The notes below the pieces were generated by a model that was given only the letters and a program-made list of their open reading frames with translations, made no database searches and was not told the DNA's origin. Made by a program: the position numbers and the translations under genes. Shown here piece by piece: positions 36,964 through 47,625 of a stretch of 64,000 nucleotides of DNA. The number at the start of each line of letters is the position of its first letter. The stretch's first letter is position 1. Source of the stretch: Serratia nevei (GTDB taxonomy: Bacteria; Pseudomonadota; Gammaproteobacteria; Enterobacterales; Enterobacteriaceae); the NCBI RefSeq assembly GCF_037948395.1, contig NZ_CP149940.1, positions 1,302,001 through 1,366,000 of the forward strand, written 5' to 3'.

Positions 36964-37443
36964 ATGACACAGCTAACCCACATTAACGCCGCCGGCGAAG
37001 CCCATATGGTTGACGTTTCCGCCAAGGCCGAAACGGTGCGCGAGGCGCGCGCCGAAGCCTTCGTCGAGATGCTGCCCGCCACGCTGGCGATGATCGTCGA
37101 CGGCAGCCATCACAAGGGCGACGTGTTCGCCACGGCGCGCATCGCCGGCATTCAGGCGGCCAAACGCACCTGGGAGCTGATCCCGCTGTGCCACCCGCTG
37201 ATGCTGAGCAAGGTCGAAGTGCAGCTGGAGGCGCAAACGCAGCACAACCGGGTGCGCATCGAAACCTGCTGCCGGTTGACCGGCAAAACCGGCGTCGAGA
37301 TGGAGGCGCTGACCGCCGCCTCGGTGGCGGCATTGACCATCTACGACATGTGCAAAGCGGTACAGAAAGACATGGTGATCGGCCCGGTGCGCCTGCTGGC
37401 GAAAAGCGGCGGCAAATCCGGCGATTTTAAGGTGAACGTATGA
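36964..37443 (+). CDS. moaC: Cyclic pyranopterin monophosphate synthase MoaC
   Basis: A 159-residue enzyme that turns the MoaA product into cyclic pyranopterin monophosphate. Conserved segments: [37 protein letters not shown] with active-site histidine, and [26 protein letters not shown] with the aspartate and lysine. It starts three bases after moaB and overlaps moaD by four bases. Confidence 0.98.
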   Translation: MTQLTHINAAGEAHMVDVSAKAETVREARAEAFVEMLPATLAMIVDGSHHKGDVFATARIAGIQAAKRTWELIPLCHPLMLSKVEVQLEAQTQHNRVRIETCCRLTGKTGVEMEALTAASVAALTIYDMCKAVQKDMVIGPVRLLAKSGGKSGDFKVNV

Positions 37444-37685
37444 TCGATATTCTTTTCTTCGCGCAGGTGCGCGAACTGGTGGGCACCGGCGGCCTGTCGA
37501 TGCCGGCGGATTACCCGACCGTCGAGGCGCTGCGCCAGGCGCTGTGCGCGCGCGGCGATCGCTGGGCGCTGGCGCTGGAGTCCGGCAAGCTGTTGGCGGC
37601 GGTCAATCAGTCGCTGGTGGCGGCGGACCATCCGCTGCGCGCCGGCGATGAAGTGGCCTTCTTCCCGCCGGTCACCGGGGGGTAA
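37440..37685 (+). CDS. moaD: Molybdopterin synthase sulfur carrier subunit MoaD
   Basis: An 81-residue ubiquitin-fold protein ending in the required GG (FFPPVTGG), which is adenylylated by MoeB and thiocarboxylated before giving sulphur to precursor Z with MoaE. It overlaps moaC and is two bases from moaE, matching the 1:1 complex. Confidence 0.98.
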   Translation: MIDILFFAQVRELVGTGGLSMPADYPTVEALRQALCARGDRWALALESGKLLAAVNQSLVAADHPLRAGDEVAFFPPVTGG

Positions 37686-37687
37686 GC

Positions 37688-38155
37688 ATGGAAAATACCC
37701 GCATTCGCGTGGGCGAGGCGCCGTTCAACGTCGGCGACGAGTACCAGTGGCTGGCGCAGTGCGACGCCGATGGCGCGGTGGTGACCTTCACCGGCAAGGT
37801 GCGCAACCATAATCTGGGTGACGACGTCAGCGCGCTGACGCTGGAACACTACCCCGGCATGACCGAGAAGGCGCTGGCGGAGATCGTGGCCGAGGCGCGC
37901 AGCCGTTGGCCGCTGCAGCGGGTGACGGTGATCCACCGCGTCGGCGCGCTGTATCCCGGCGACGAGATCGTGTTCGTCGGCGTGACCGGCGCGCACCGCA
38001 GCATGGCGTTCGCCGCCAGCGAGTTCATCATGGACTACCTGAAGACCCGCGCGCCGTTCTGGAAGCGCGAAGCCACCGGCCAGGGCGATCGTTGGGTCGA
38101 TGCCCGCGACAGCGATCGCGAGGCCGCGCAGCGCTGGCACGACGCGGCTAAATAA
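37688..38155 (+). CDS. moaE: Molybdopterin synthase catalytic subunit MoaE
   Basis: A 155-residue catalytic subunit. VTFTGKVRNHNLGDDVSALTLEHYPGM and IHRVGALYPGDEIVFVGVTGAHR are characteristic; the active-site lysines are in FWKRE near the C terminus. The last gene of moaABCDE. Confidence 0.98.
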   Translation: MENTRIRVGEAPFNVGDEYQWLAQCDADGAVVTFTGKVRNHNLGDDVSALTLEHYPGMTEKALAEIVAEARSRWPLQRVTVIHRVGALYPGDEIVFVGVTGAHRSMAFAASEFIMDYLKTRAPFWKREATGQGDRWVDARDSDREAAQRWHDAAK

Positions 38156-38228
38156 CGCGTCAACAGCGGAAACAAATCAAGACCTTTGCCGCTTTCGCCC
38201 GGCATATTCTGTGGTACGCTTATAGCAG

Positions 38229-38256
38229 GCGAAGCCCCGTTCGCGGGGCTTCGGAA
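38229..38256 (+). terminator. Hairpin between moaE and ybhL
   Basis: CGAAGCCCC-GTTCG-CGGGGCTTCG is a 9-10 base stem with a tight loop, followed only by GAATCTTGTTT, so it is a weak terminator or a stabilising hairpin for the moa transcript; ybhL begins 30 bases later. Confidence 0.6.
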
Positions 38257-38285
38257 TCTTGTTTACTACGCAAAAGGTAACCGTC

Positions 38286-38996
38286 ATGGACCGATATCCA
38301 CGCTCTAATGGTTCAATCGTCGAACGTGCCAACAGCGGCATTCAGGCCTACATGGCGCAGGTTTACGGCTGGATGACCTGCGGTCTGCTGCTGACGGCGT
38401 TCGTTTCCTGGTATGCGGCCAACACGCCCGCGATCCTCAACTTCATCTTCTCCAGCCAGATCACCTTCTTCGGTCTGATCATCGCCCAACTGGCGCTGGT
38501 GTTCGTGATCTCCGGCATGGTCAACCGCCTGAGCGGCGCGGTGGCCACTTCGCTGTTCATGCTGTACTCGGCGCTGACCGGGCTGACGCTGTCGAGCATC
38601 TTCATCGCCTACACCTACAGCTCGATCGCCAGCACCTTCGTGGTCACCGCCGGCATGTTCGGCGCCATGAGCCTGTACGGTTACACCACCAAGCGCGATC
38701 TGAGCGGCTTCGGCAGCATGCTGTTCATGGCGCTGATCGGCATCGTGCTGGCCTCGCTGGTGAACATCTGGCTGAAAAGCACCGCGCTGATGTGGGCGAT
38801 TACCTACATCGGGGTGGTGGTGTTCGTCGGCCTGACCGCGTACGACACGCAAAAACTCAAGGCGATGGGCGAGCAGCTGAACGCCGATGATAAAGACAGC
38901 TTCCGCAAGTACGCCATCGTCGGCGCGCTGACGCTGTATCTCGACTTCATCAACCTGTTCCTGATGTTGCTGCGTATCTTCGGCAACCGTCGCTAA
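38286..38996 (+). CDS. ybhL: Bax inhibitor-1 family membrane protein YbhL
   Basis: A 236-residue protein with seven hydrophobic segments, starting at ATG 38286 (MDRYPRSNGSIV) behind AAAGGT; a start at 38259 is less likely. The family signature is visible as SLYGYTTKRDLSGFGSMLFMALIGI and GLTAYDTQKLK, with a conserved acidic pair near the C terminus. BI-1 proteins act as pH-sensitive calcium leak channels in some bacteria; the enteric role is not known. Gene order after moaE matches E. coli. Confidence 0.94.
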   Translation: MDRYPRSNGSIVERANSGIQAYMAQVYGWMTCGLLLTAFVSWYAANTPAILNFIFSSQITFFGLIIAQLALVFVISGMVNRLSGAVATSLFMLYSALTGLTLSSIFIAYTYSSIASTFVVTAGMFGAMSLYGYTTKRDLSGFGSMLFMALIGIVLASLVNIWLKSTALMWAITYIGVVVFVGLTAYDTQKLKAMGEQLNADDKDSFRKYAIVGALTLYLDFINLFLMLLRIFGNRR

Positions 38997-39043
38997 ACCC
39001 GTGGCCTTTCAAGCAGTAGCTTGAAATCCACAGGACTTACCGG

Positions 39044-39073
39044 GCTCTGCATGTGACATGCAGAGCTTTTTTT
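39044..39073. terminator. Strong terminator between ybhL and ybhR
   Basis: GCTCTGCATG-tga-CATGCAGAGC plus TTTTTTT gives a 10-base stem. It ends ybhL; the stop of the convergent ybhR lies in the T-run. Confidence 0.93.
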
Positions 39074-40178
39074 ATGCGATTTTGCGGCGGAACAGCGCGT
39101 AGGCGGCGCTGCCGGTGGTGGCGGTGATCACCAGCAGCGGCCACAGGCTGTGCCAGATGATGTCGAAGCTGGCGTCCTTCAGGTAGATCTGCTTGGTGAT
39201 GTCGGTGAAGTGGCGTATCGGGTTGACCCAGGTAAGATCCTGCAGCCACACCGGCATATTCTCCACCGGCGAGACGTAACCCGAGAGCAGGATCGCCGGC
39301 ATCATGAACACGAACACGCCGATAAACGCCTGCTGCTGAGTGGCGCACAGCGACGAGATCAGCAGGCCGAAACCGACCAGCGACAGCCCGTAGATCAGCA
39401 TGGTGGCATAGAACAGCAGCAGCGATCCGGCGAACGGGATCTGGTACAGGAAGATGCCGATCAGCAGCACGATGCTGGCCTGGAAGCTGGCGACGATCAG
39501 CGCCGGCACCGCCTTGCCGATAAAGATCTGCCAGGTGGTGAGCGGCGAGACCAGCAGCTGTTCCAGCGTGCCCTGTTCGCGTTCGCGCGCCACCGACAGC
39601 GAGGTGACGATCAGCACGCCAATGGTGGTGATCATGGCGATCAGCGACGGCACCACGAACCATTTATAGTCCAGATTCGGGTTATACCAATTGCGCACCA
39701 CCAGCTCGCTGTTGTTGGGTTTGGCGCGGTTGCCGAGCAGCTCGTTCTGATATTGCTGCACGATCTGCTGCACGTAGTTGGCGGCGATCTGCGCGCTGTT
39801 GGAGTTGCGCCCATCGAGCAGCAGCTGCAGCGGCGCGGTGTTGCCGGTGGCGATATCGCGCGAGAACTGCGCCGGGAAGCGGATCAGCAGCAGCGCCCGC
39901 TGGTTGTCGATGGTGGTCTTTATTTCCTGCGGGCTGCGCAGCAGCAGCACGTGTTGAAAGGCCTTGGCCTTGGCGAAGCGCTGGGTCAGCTCCACCGAGG
40001 CCTGGCCGCTGTCCTCGCTGTAGACCGCGATGGTGGCGTTGGTGACTTCCAGCGTCGCGGCGAACGGGAACAGCAGCACCTGCAGGATCACCGGCATGAT
40101 TAAAATGGCGCGGGTTTGCGGATCGCGCAGCAGCGCCTGCATTTCCTTGATGATGAGCGTCAACAGACGATGAAACAT
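39072..40178 (-). CDS. ybhR: ABC-2 type exporter permease YbhR
   Basis: A 368-residue ABC-2 permease with one N-terminal helix, a large periplasmic domain (about residues 50-170) and five C-terminal helices; [24 protein letters not shown] is the conserved cytosolic loop. It forms YbhF-YbhS-YbhR with its neighbours, which in E. coli exports tetracycline and Na+/Li+. It starts 12 bases after ybhS. Confidence 0.95.
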   Translation of the reverse strand: MFHRLLTLIIKEMQALLRDPQTRAILIMPVILQVLLFPFAATLEVTNATIAVYSEDSGQASVELTQRFAKAKAFQHVLLLRSPQEIKTTIDNQRALLLIRFPAQFSRDIATGNTAPLQLLLDGRNSNSAQIAANYVQQIVQQYQNELLGNRAKPNNSELVVRNWYNPNLDYKWFVVPSLIAMITTIGVLIVTSLSVAREREQGTLEQLLVSPLTTWQIFIGKAVPALIVASFQASIVLLIGIFLYQIPFAGSLLLFYATMLIYGLSLVGFGLLISSLCATQQQAFIGVFVFMMPAILLSGYVSPVENMPVWLQDLTWVNPIRHFTDITKQIYLKDASFDIIWHSLWPLLVITATTGSAAYALFRRKIA

Positions 40179-40190
40179 CGCTCTTTCTCC

Positions 40191-41345
40191 TCAATCCAGC
40201 CGGCGCTGGGTTTTCCAGGCCGTCAGGCCGATGAACACCACGGCGGAAGCGATCAGGAACAGCAGATTGATCAGCAGCACGGTGCCGACGTTGCCCGCCA
40301 GGAACAGCGTTTGCAGCGTGCTGACGAAGTAGCGCGCCGGAATGATATAGGTCACCGCACGCACGATGGCCGGCATGCTGTCGATCTGGAAGATGAAGCC
40401 GGACAGCATGATCGAAGGCAGGAAGGCGGCGTTCAGCGCCACCATCGCCGCATTGAACTGATTGCGGGTGAGGGTGGAGATCAGCAGACCCATGCCGAGG
40501 GTGCTGGCGAGAAACAGGCTGCTGATCAGCAGCAGGATCGGCAGGGAGCCGCGATAGGGCACGCCGAGCACCCATACCGCCACCGCCATGCACAGCGCCA
40601 TCGCGGCCATGCCGAGGAAGTAATAAGGGATCAGCTTGGAGAGCAACAGCTCGCTGCGCGTCACCTGGGTGGACAGCAGGGCCTCCATGGTGCCGCGCTC
40701 CCATTCGCGGGCGATCACCAGCGAGGTGAGAATGGCGCCGATCACCGTCATGATGATGGTGATGGCGCCGGGAATGATGTAGTGCCGGCTGATGGCCGCC
40801 GGGTTGAACCAGTAGCGCATCTGTACGTCAATCAGCGGTTTGTCGCTGTTCCCCCGATCGATGGCGCGCTGCTGCTGCCAAATTTGCCATACGCCCTGGG
40901 CATAGCCCTGCACGAAGTTGGCGGTGTTCGGCTCGCTGCCGTCGGTGATGATCTGGATAGGGGCGCTGTCGTGCGGGCGCGCCATGCGCTGGTCGAAATC
41001 CACCGGGATCACCACCAGGCCGCGGATCGTGCCGGCCTGCATCTGCTGGATCAGCTGTTGGCGGTTGTCGCTGATGGTCGGTTCGATATAGGGCGAGCCG
41101 GCGAACGCCTGGGCCAGATCGCGCGCGTCTTCGCTCTGCTGCTCCATCAGAATGCCCAGATGCAGCTTGCTGGAGTCCAGGTTGATGCCGTAGCCGAAGA
41201 TAAACAGCAACATCAGCGGGATGACGAAGGCGATCAGGCCGCTGCTGGGATCGCGCAGTATCTGCCGCGTTTCCTTCAGGCACAGCGCGCGCAGCCGGCG
41301 CCAGGAGAAGCCGCCGTCGTCGATTGGGGTGCGGTTATCGCTCAC
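40191..41345 (-). CDS. ybhS: ABC-2 type exporter permease YbhS
   Basis: A 384-residue paralogue of YbhR with the same layout and conserved loop [24 protein letters not shown]. It begins [18 protein letters not shown] and overlaps the ybhF stop by four bases. Probably a heterodimer with YbhR. Confidence 0.95.
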   Translation of the reverse strand: MSDNRTPIDDGGFSWRRLRALCLKETRQILRDPSSGLIAFVIPLMLLFIFGYGINLDSSKLHLGILMEQQSEDARDLAQAFAGSPYIEPTISDNRQQLIQQMQAGTIRGLVVIPVDFDQRMARPHDSAPIQIITDGSEPNTANFVQGYAQGVWQIWQQQRAIDRGNSDKPLIDVQMRYWFNPAAISRHYIIPGAITIIMTVIGAILTSLVIAREWERGTMEALLSTQVTRSELLLSKLIPYYFLGMAAMALCMAVAVWVLGVPYRGSLPILLLISSLFLASTLGMGLLISTLTRNQFNAAMVALNAAFLPSIMLSGFIFQIDSMPAIVRAVTYIIPARYFVSTLQTLFLAGNVGTVLLINLLFLIASAVVFIGLTAWKTQRRLD

Positions 41346-43078
41346 CGTGATTCCTCCTCATCGTAACCCTGCACCAGCTCGATAAATGCCTGCTCCATCG
41401 AGGGGTTGGGATTGTCGTCGCGCGCCACCTGCTGTTTGAGATCGTCCGGCGTGCCGGCGGCGATGATTTTGCCGCGGTACACCAGGCCGATGCGGTCGCA
41501 GTACTCCGCTTCGTCCATAAAGTGGGTGGTCACCATCACCGTGACGCCCTTGTCGACCATGCCGTTGATGTGCAACCAGAACTCGCGCCGCGTCAGTGGA
41601 TCGACGCCGGAAGTCGGTTCGTCGAGGAACAGGATATCCGGTTCGTGCATCAGCGCGCAGGCCAGCGCCAGGCGCTGTTTGAAGCCGAGCGGCAGCGCGT
41701 CCGGCGTCTGATTGAGGATCGGCGCGAAGTTGAAGGCGCGCGACATCTCGTCGATTTTGTCGCGCTGCGCCTTGCCGCTCAGGCCGTAGACGCCGGAGAA
41801 GAACTTCAGGTTCTGCGCCACCGTCAGGTTGCCGTACAGCGAGAATTTTTGCGCCATGTAGCCGAGGCGCTGGCGCGCCTGGCCGGAGCTGGTCTTGAGA
41901 TCCATCCCCAGCACCAGCGCCTTACCGCTGGAGGGGATCAGCAGGCCGCACATCATTTTAAAGGTGGTGGACTTGCCGGCGCCGTTCGGCCCGAGCAGGC
42001 CGAAAATTTCGCCGCGCCGCACCTGGAAATCAACGTGATCGGTAGCGGCGAAGTCGCCGAATTTTTTGGTCAGCTGCACCGCTTCGATCACCGTTTCACC
42101 GCTTTCGCCGTTGACGGTCGGCATGATCTCCGCCAGCGCCGAGCGGTGGTTGGGGCCGCCGCCGAGCAGATCGATAAACGCATCCTCGAAGCGCGGATCC
42201 GCTTCGTCCAGTTCGGCCTCCGGCAGATCCAGCGCCTGCAACAGCTGCCGGTGATCTTCGCCTTCCTTCAGAATCAGGCGCAGATACTTGCCCTGGATCA
42301 CCCCATCGGTGACCGCCGGCAGGCAGATCGCCCGCTGCAGCAGCGATCGATGGCTGCCGGGGGGCGCGGCGATCAACACCGTGCGCCCGGCCATACGGCG
42401 GGTCAGCTCCTGCGGCGCGCCGCTGAATAGCAGCTCGCCCTCGTTGAGCAGCAGCACTTCGCGGCACTGTTCGGCCTCATCGAGATAAGAGGTGCTCCAC
42501 AGGATCAACATGCCGTCGTTGGCCAGTTCGTGCACCATGCGCCACAGCTCGCGGCGCGAGATCGGGTCGACGCCGACGCCCGGCTCATCCAGCAACAGCA
42601 CCTGAGGTTCGCCCACCAGCGTGCAGGCCAGGCCGAGTTTCTGCTTCATACCGCCGGACAGCTTGCCCGCCAGGCGCTCGGTGAAGCGGGTCAGATCGGT
42701 GAATTTCAACAGCCGCTCGAAGGTCTGGCGGCGAAGATCGCCGGTGACGCCGCGCAGATCGGCGTACAGCGTCAGGTTCTCCATCACCGTCAGATCCTCA
42801 TACAGCCCGAACTTCTGCGGCATGTAGCCGAGGATCGCGTGCAGTTGACGATCCTGCGCGATCGGATCCAGCCCGGCGACCCGCAGTTTGCCGCTGCTGG
42901 GCTGCAGCAGCCCGGCCAGCATGCGCAGCAGGGTGGTTTTGCCGGCGCCATCCGGGCCGACCAGCCCGATCACCGCGCCGCTGCGCAGGGTGGTGGTCAG
43001 GCTGGCGACCGCCGGTTTCTCAAGCGACGGGAAGCGCTTCTCCAGCCCTTCCAGCTCAATGGTGTGCGCCTGTTCCAT
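41342..43078 (-). CDS. ybhF: Fused double ABC ATPase YbhF
   Basis: A 578-residue protein with two complete ATPase halves: first Walker [12 protein letters not shown], signature [11 protein letters not shown] and Walker [14 protein letters not shown]; second [11 protein letters not shown] and [13 protein letters not shown], where the signature [11 protein letters not shown] deviates from LSGGQ. The deviation in one half is usual for asymmetric exporters. It is followed by the two permeases and preceded by the adaptor ybhG by eight bases. Confidence 0.96.
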   Translation of the reverse strand: MEQAHTIELEGLEKRFPSLEKPAVASLTTTLRSGAVIGLVGPDGAGKTTLLRMLAGLLQPSSGKLRVAGLDPIAQDRQLHAILGYMPQKFGLYEDLTVMENLTLYADLRGVTGDLRRQTFERLLKFTDLTRFTERLAGKLSGGMKQKLGLACTLVGEPQVLLLDEPGVGVDPISRRELWRMVHELANDGMLILWSTSYLDEAEQCREVLLLNEGELLFSGAPQELTRRMAGRTVLIAAPPGSHRSLLQRAICLPAVTDGVIQGKYLRLILKEGEDHRQLLQALDLPEAELDEADPRFEDAFIDLLGGGPNHRSALAEIMPTVNGESGETVIEAVQLTKKFGDFAATDHVDFQVRRGEIFGLLGPNGAGKSTTFKMMCGLLIPSSGKALVLGMDLKTSSGQARQRLGYMAQKFSLYGNLTVAQNLKFFSGVYGLSGKAQRDKIDEMSRAFNFAPILNQTPDALPLGFKQRLALACALMHEPDILFLDEPTSGVDPLTRREFWLHINGMVDKGVTVMVTTHFMDEAEYCDRIGLVYRGKIIAAGTPDDLKQQVARDDNPNPSMEQAFIELVQGYDEEESR

Positions 43079-43086
43079 GGCCGGCC

Positions 43087-44073
43087 TCAGGGTTTGGCGA
43101 AGCGCAGGGTGACCGGCATGCCCTGGCGCAGCGCGTCGTCGGCGTCGGTGACGATCACCCGCAGGCGGTACACCAGATCGGTGCGCAGATCCGGCGTTTC
43201 AACGCTTTTCGGCGTGAATTCCGCGGTCGGCGAGACGAAACCGATCTTGCCGTGGTAAGGCTTGTCGGGGCGGCCGTCGGTGTAGATCTCCAGTTCGGTG
43301 CCGGGGACCGCCTGGTTCAGGCTGGTTTCGTTGACGTAGGCGCGCACCCACACCGGCCGGGTCAGCGACAGGGTGAAGACCGTGCCGCCGGCGCCGAGCA
43401 TGGTGCCCGGCTCCACCGCGCGGGTCAGCACCGTACCGGCGGAAGGGGAGACCAGCGTGGCGTCTTGCAGGTTCAACTGCGCCTGTGCCAGCGCCGCCTC
43501 GCTCTGCGCCACGTCGGCCTTGGCCTGTTCGATTTCTTGCGGGCGGTTGCCGCTGAGGTATTGCGACAGCTTGTCTTTCGCCGCCTGCAGGTTGGCCTGC
43601 GCCTGATTGCGGGCGGTGCGCGCATCCTCCAGCGCGTCGGCGGAGGTGGCGTTTTTCGCCCACAGCCCCTGCTGGCGTTTCAGGAAGCTGTCGGCGTAGG
43701 CGAAGGCGGACTGGCGCTGCGCCATTTCCGACCGTACCTGGGCGATCTCTTCGCTGCGGTAGCCGGCCTGCAGCAGCGACAGCTTGGCGCGCGCGCTGCC
43801 GACGTTGGCTTCGGCTTGCTGCAGCGCGTTGCGGTAGGGCGCGTCGTCCAGTTTGCCGAGCAGCTGGCCCGGCTGAACGGCATCGCCTTCATCCACCGTC
43901 AGCGACGCCAGGCGGCCATCGACGCGAAAGCCGAGGTTCACCGTGCGGATGTCGACGTTGCCGTACAGCGTCAGCGGCTTATCCTGCTGTTGTTGGTAAT
44001 GCCATACCCCGTAAGCGGCGGCCGCGATCAGCAGAATTAACAACACGATCAAGGCACTGCGTTTTTTGTTCAT
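43087..44073 (-). CDS. ybhG: HlyD-family periplasmic adaptor YbhG
   Basis: A 328-residue membrane-fusion protein with an N-terminal anchor ([18 protein letters not shown]), a lipoyl half-motif ([26 protein letters not shown]), a long alpha-helical hairpin (about 75-195) and the second lipoyl and beta-barrel region ([20 protein letters not shown]). It would link YbhFSR to an outer-membrane channel, probably TolC. Confidence 0.95.
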   Translation of the reverse strand: MNKKRSALIVLLILLIAAAAYGVWHYQQQQDKPLTLYGNVDIRTVNLGFRVDGRLASLTVDEGDAVQPGQLLGKLDDAPYRNALQQAEANVGSARAKLSLLQAGYRSEEIAQVRSEMAQRQSAFAYADSFLKRQQGLWAKNATSADALEDARTARNQAQANLQAAKDKLSQYLSGNRPQEIEQAKADVAQSEAALAQAQLNLQDATLVSPSAGTVLTRAVEPGTMLGAGGTVFTLSLTRPVWVRAYVNETSLNQAVPGTELEIYTDGRPDKPYHGKIGFVSPTAEFTPKSVETPDLRTDLVYRLRVIVTDADDALRQGMPVTLRFAKP

Positions 44074-44091
44074 AACACTCCCTGCCTGAAT

Positions 44092-44790
44092 TTACGCGCC
44101 GTGACGTTGGCGCAGCCCGGTAACCAGAATCTCAATATGTTCGCTCAGCACGGCGCCGATCTGCGCCGCTTCGTCCTCGCCAATGGCTTGCCAGCCGGCC
44201 TGGCGGCGGATGGTTTCGCGCGCCACGCGAAACGACAGCACCTCGCCGATCAGCGCGTGGGTATGCAGCACGAGGCGGGTCGCCTGGTCGTCGATGCCGG
44301 TCGCGGCTGCCAGCAGGCGGCATAGCCGCGCGTGCATCGGCGCGATCACCTGGCTGTGGATCAGCGGGTAGGCCTCGGTCGGGGCGAGCTGTTCGCGCGA
44401 CATGATTTTGCTCAGGTTCAGCGTGTGCGGCTGGGTCATCAGTTCGCTGAAGGCCAGCAGGCCACGCTGCAGCAAACGCAGCGCCGCGTCGGGTGAGCGC
44501 TGCGCGGCGGACTGTTGCCAGAAGCGATCGACCTCCTCGGCCAGCGGGGCGAACGCCTGCTGGATGAAATCGGCGAGCGACTGCGCCACGGCCAGGTACA
44601 GCCCCTCTTTGGAGTTGAAGTAATAGGTGATGGCGGCGATATTCTGGCCGGCGCGTTGGGCGATGTCGCGGGTGGTGGCGCCCTGCAGGCCGCATTCGCC
44701 GAACAGTTCGGTCGCCGCGGCGAGCAGCTGCCGGCGCGTTTGCTCGCCGCGCGCTCGGCCGGCGGCCTGATGAGGGACGGAAGCTGGCAT
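44092..44790 (-). CDS. cecR: TetR-family regulator CecR
   Basis: A 232-residue repressor. The N-terminal helix-turn-helix reads RRQLLAAATELFGECGLQGATTRDIAQRAGQNIAAITYYFNSKEGLY, typical of TetR proteins; the C-terminal domain is the ligand-sensing dimer. E. coli CecR (YbiH) controls ybhG-F-S-R and rhlE and affects sensitivity to cefoperazone and chloramphenicol. It is the first gene of the leftward operon and is divergent from rhlE; a palindrome in the gap is a likely operator. Confidence 0.94.
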   Translation of the reverse strand: MPASVPHQAAGRARGEQTRRQLLAAATELFGECGLQGATTRDIAQRAGQNIAAITYYFNSKEGLYLAVAQSLADFIQQAFAPLAEEVDRFWQQSAAQRSPDAALRLLQRGLLAFSELMTQPHTLNLSKIMSREQLAPTEAYPLIHSQVIAPMHARLCRLLAAATGIDDQATRLVLHTHALIGEVLSFRVARETIRRQAGWQAIGEDEAAQIGAVLSEHIEILVTGLRQRHGA

Positions 44791-44801
44791 GGGGCACGCT
44801 C

Positions 44802-44829
44802 AAAGTTAATCAATCATATGATTAACTTT
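44802..44829. promoter_or_regulatory. Probable CecR operator
   Basis: AAAGTTAATCA and TGATTAACTTT form a perfect 11-base inverted repeat with a 6-base spacer, 12 bases upstream of cecR. Such a palindrome beside a TetR-family gene is the usual autoregulatory site, and it could also act on rhlE. Confidence 0.8.
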
Positions 44830-44949
44830 ATGCCAGATTGTTTAAAACGCAACCGCTAATCACAATGAGTTATGTGATCGGCTTCAGACAATGCTGAATT
44901 TACGGCAGATTGTGCTCTGGGTGCGTAAAAGTGCTTTTTATTGCGCGAC

Positions 44950-45087
44950 TTCTGTTACAATCGCCGCCTGGTGCACTGCAGTTTGTGCCAATCCCTCGTG
45001 GTCATGCTTAATGCCCCGTCTGATCATCCTCCCAGGAAACTGCACCGAACACCGTTAGGTTAGGGGGGATCTGGAGTTTTTCTCTTT
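44950..45087 (+). promoter_or_regulatory. rhlE promoter and structured 5' leader
   Basis: A -10-like TACAAT lies at 44956-44961, leaving a leader of about 120 bases. TGCAGTTT (44977-44984) can pair with AAACTGCA (45037-45044), and GGTGCA (44970-44975) with TGCACC (45041-45046), which gives two competing hairpins. This suggests a structured leader, perhaps cold- or helicase-responsive; inferred only. Confidence 0.45.
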
Positions 45088-46467
45088 ATGTCATTTGAAA
45101 CCCTCGGCTTAAGTGCTGAAATTGTGCGCGCTGTTGAAGAACAGGGCTATCGCGAACCGACGCCAATTCAGCGTCAGGCTATCCCTGTCGTGCTGGAAGG
45201 TCGTGACCTGATGGCCAGCGCCCAGACCGGCACCGGTAAAACCGCCGGTTTTACCCTGCCGCTGTTGCAGCTGCTGAGCAAGCATGACCATCCGGTCAAG
45301 GGCCGTCGCCCGGTGCGCGCGCTGATCCTGACGCCAACCCGTGAGCTGGCGGCGCAGATCGGCGAAAACGTCGATGCCTACAGCAAACACCTGCGCCTGC
45401 GTTCGCTGGTGGTGTTTGGCGGCGTGAGCATCAACCCGCAGATGATGAAGCTGCGCGGCGGCGTCGATATCCTGGTGGCAACGCCGGGCCGTCTGCTGGA
45501 TCTGGAACATCAGAACGCGGTTGACCTGTCCAAAATCGAAATTCTGGTGCTGGACGAAGCGGACCGCATGCTGGACATGGGCTTTATCCACGACATCCGC
45601 CGCGTGCTGGCCAAGCTGCCGACCAAGCGTCAGAACCTGCTGTTCTCCGCGACCTTCTCCGACGACATCAAGGCGCTGGCCAACAAGCTGCTGCACAACC
45701 CGGCTTCGGTAGAAGTGGCGCGCCGCAACACCGCGTCTGAGCAGATCGAGCAGAGCGTGCACTTCGTCGACAAGAAGCGTAAGCGGGAACTGCTGTCGCA
45801 GATGATCGGCGAAGGCGATTGGAAGCAGGTGCTGGTGTTTACCCGCACCAAGCACGGCGCCAACCACCTGGCGGAGCAGCTGAACAAAGACGGTATCACC
45901 GCAGCGGCGATCCACGGCAACAAGAGCCAGGGCGCCCGTACCCGTGCGCTGGCCGACTTCAAAGACGGCCGCATCCGCGTGCTGGTGGCGACCGACATCG
46001 CGGCGCGCGGCCTGGATATCGACCAGCTGCCGCACGTGGTGAACTATGAGCTGCCTAACGTGCCGGAAGACTACGTGCACCGCATCGGCCGTACCGGCCG
46101 CGCGGAGCGCACCGGCGAAGCTATCTCGCTGGTGTGCGTGGATGAGCACAAGCTGCTGCGCGACATCGAGCGGCTGCTGAAGCGTGAAATTCCACGCATC
46201 GCGCTGCCGGGTTACGATCCGGATCCGACCATCAAGGCCGAGCCGATCATCAACGGCCGCCAGGGTGGCGGACGCGGCGCCCCGCGCGGCAACGGCGGTG
46301 GCCAGCGTTCCGGTAACGGCGGCGGTCAGCGCAGCGGCAACGCGAACGGCGGCCAGCGTGAAAACCGCGGCAACGGCAACGGTAACGCCCGCCCGCAGGG
46401 TGATGGCCAGCGCCGTTCCGGCGCACCGGCTTCGCGTCGCCCACGCAACCGCAAACCGGCTGAATAA
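45088..46467 (+). CDS. rhlE: ATP-dependent RNA helicase RhlE
   Basis: A 459-residue DEAD-box helicase ([27 protein letters not shown]-motif, [27 protein letters not shown]). The C-terminal tail from about residue 395 is a low-complexity G/N/R/Q region with repeated GGGQRSGN units, typical of RNA-binding tails. It takes part in ribosome assembly and RNA turnover in E. coli. Confidence 0.97.
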   Translation: MSFETLGLSAEIVRAVEEQGYREPTPIQRQAIPVVLEGRDLMASAQTGTGKTAGFTLPLLQLLSKHDHPVKGRRPVRALILTPTRELAAQIGENVDAYSKHLRLRSLVVFGGVSINPQMMKLRGGVDILVATPGRLLDLEHQNAVDLSKIEILVLDEADRMLDMGFIHDIRRVLAKLPTKRQNLLFSATFSDDIKALANKLLHNPASVEVARRNTASEQIEQSVHFVDKKRKRELLSQMIGEGDWKQVLVFTRTKHGANHLAEQLNKDGITAAAIHGNKSQGARTRALADFKDGRIRVLVATDIAARGLDIDQLPHVVNYELPNVPEDYVHRIGRTGRAERTGEAISLVCVDEHKLLRDIERLLKREIPRIALPGYDPDPTIKAEPIINGRQGGGRGAPRGNGGGQRSGNGGGQRSGNANGGQRENRGNGNGNARPQGDGQRRSGAPASRRPRNRKPAE

Positions 46468-46486
46468 GCCTGATTGCTCAAAGAGT

Positions 46487-46515
46487 AAGCCGCCGATACG
46501 GGCGGCTTTTTTTTT
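46487..46515 (+). terminator. Terminator after rhlE
   Basis: AAGCCGCC-gatacg-GGCGGCTT followed by a run of nine T: strong intrinsic terminator. Confidence 0.93.
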
Positions 46516-46581
46516 GCCTGGCGGAACGGCATTTTCGTACTAGGCTGGACGGTGGCTAACCCTACATTCCAGGAGACGGAG

Positions 46582-47541
46582 ATGAAATTGAAGTGCGCAA
46601 TTCTCGATGATTACCAGCAGGTGGCGCTCAAGATGGCGGACTGGTCGGCGCTGGCCGATCGGGTGGAGGTGTCCGCCATCAGCGCGCACTTTACCGATGA
46701 GACGGAGCTGGCGGTGCATCTGCAGGAGTGCGACATTCTGGTCATCATGCGCGAGCGCACGCCGATGACCGCCTCGCTGTTGGCGCGGCTGCCGAAGCTG
46801 AAGCTGCTGATCACCTCCGGCATGCGCAACGCTTCTATCGATTTGGCTGCCGCCGCCGAGCGCGGCGTAGTGGTATGCGGCACCAGCAGTGGGTCGGCGG
46901 CGCCGATGGAGCTGACCTGGGCGCTGCTGCTCGGGTTGGCGAAGCATATCGTGCCGGAAAGCGTCGGGCTGAAAAACAACGGCCCATGGCAGCGGGATCT
47001 CGGCGTTACCCTGCAGGGGAAAACGCTGGGGCTGCTGGGGCTGGGCAAGATCGGCGGCCAGATGGCCAAGGTGGCGCAGGCGTTCGGCATGCGGGTGCTG
47101 GCCTGGAGCCAGAACCTGACGGCGGAACGGGCGGCGCAGGAGGGGACCCTGTTGGCGCCGTCCAAACGGGCGCTGTTCGAGCAGAGCGATTTTGTCTCTA
47201 TCCACCTGGTGCTGAGCGATCGCAGCCGCGGGCTGGTGGGGCGCGACGAATTGACGGCGATGAAGCCCACTGCTTATCTGATCAACACCTCGCGTGCGGC
47301 GATCGTCGATCGGGCGGCATTGGTGGACGTGCTGCAACAGCGGAAGATCGCCGGCGCCGGGCTGGACGTGTTCGAGACGGAGCCGCTGCCGGCCGACGAT
47401 GCGTTTCGTCAGCTGCCCAACGTGCTGGCGACGCCGCACGTGGGCTACGTGGCGGACGACAACTACCGCGCCTATTTCACCGAGGCGGTCGAGGACATTG
47501 CGGCGTTCCTCGCCGGCCAACCGATCCGCCGGCTGGGCTGA
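46582..47541 (+). CDS. D-2-hydroxyacid dehydrogenase family NAD(P)-dependent oxidoreductase
   Basis: A 319-residue protein starting at ATG 46582 (MKLKCAILDDYQQVALKMADW) behind AGGAGACGGAG. The nucleotide-binding motif is LGLLGLGKIGGQMAKVAQAFG; the catalytic arginine lies in LINTSRAAIVD, the glutamate in DVFETEPLP and the histidine in LATPHVGYV. The reaction is reduction of a 2-keto acid or the reverse, but the substrate cannot be named. It stands as a single gene between two terminators. Confidence 0.9.
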   Translation: MKLKCAILDDYQQVALKMADWSALADRVEVSAISAHFTDETELAVHLQECDILVIMRERTPMTASLLARLPKLKLLITSGMRNASIDLAAAAERGVVVCGTSSGSAAPMELTWALLLGLAKHIVPESVGLKNNGPWQRDLGVTLQGKTLGLLGLGKIGGQMAKVAQAFGMRVLAWSQNLTAERAAQEGTLLAPSKRALFEQSDFVSIHLVLSDRSRGLVGRDELTAMKPTAYLINTSRAAIVDRAALVDVLQQRKIAGAGLDVFETEPLPADDAFRQLPNVLATPHVGYVADDNYRAYFTEAVEDIAAFLAGQPIRRLG

Positions 47542-47585
47542 CGGCGCTTTTAATGCCCGCAGAGGCTTGTCTGGCGCGGGCATTC

Positions 47586-47611
47586 ACCCGTATCATTGCG
47601 GGTCTTTTTTT
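47586..47611 (+). terminator. Short terminator before dusC
   Basis: ACCCG-tatcattg-CGGGT followed by C and seven T. A longer hairpin TGCCCGC ... GCGGGCA lies just upstream (47553-47582), so the pair may end the dehydrogenase transcript. Confidence 0.6.
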
Positions 47612-47625
47612 AGCTGGGATTGGTC

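Noticed and set aside
46552..46581. Ten-codon upstream extension of the hydroxyacid dehydrogenase (GTG at 46552)
   Set aside because: The ATG at 46582 has a ribosome site directly upstream and matches the expected domain start.
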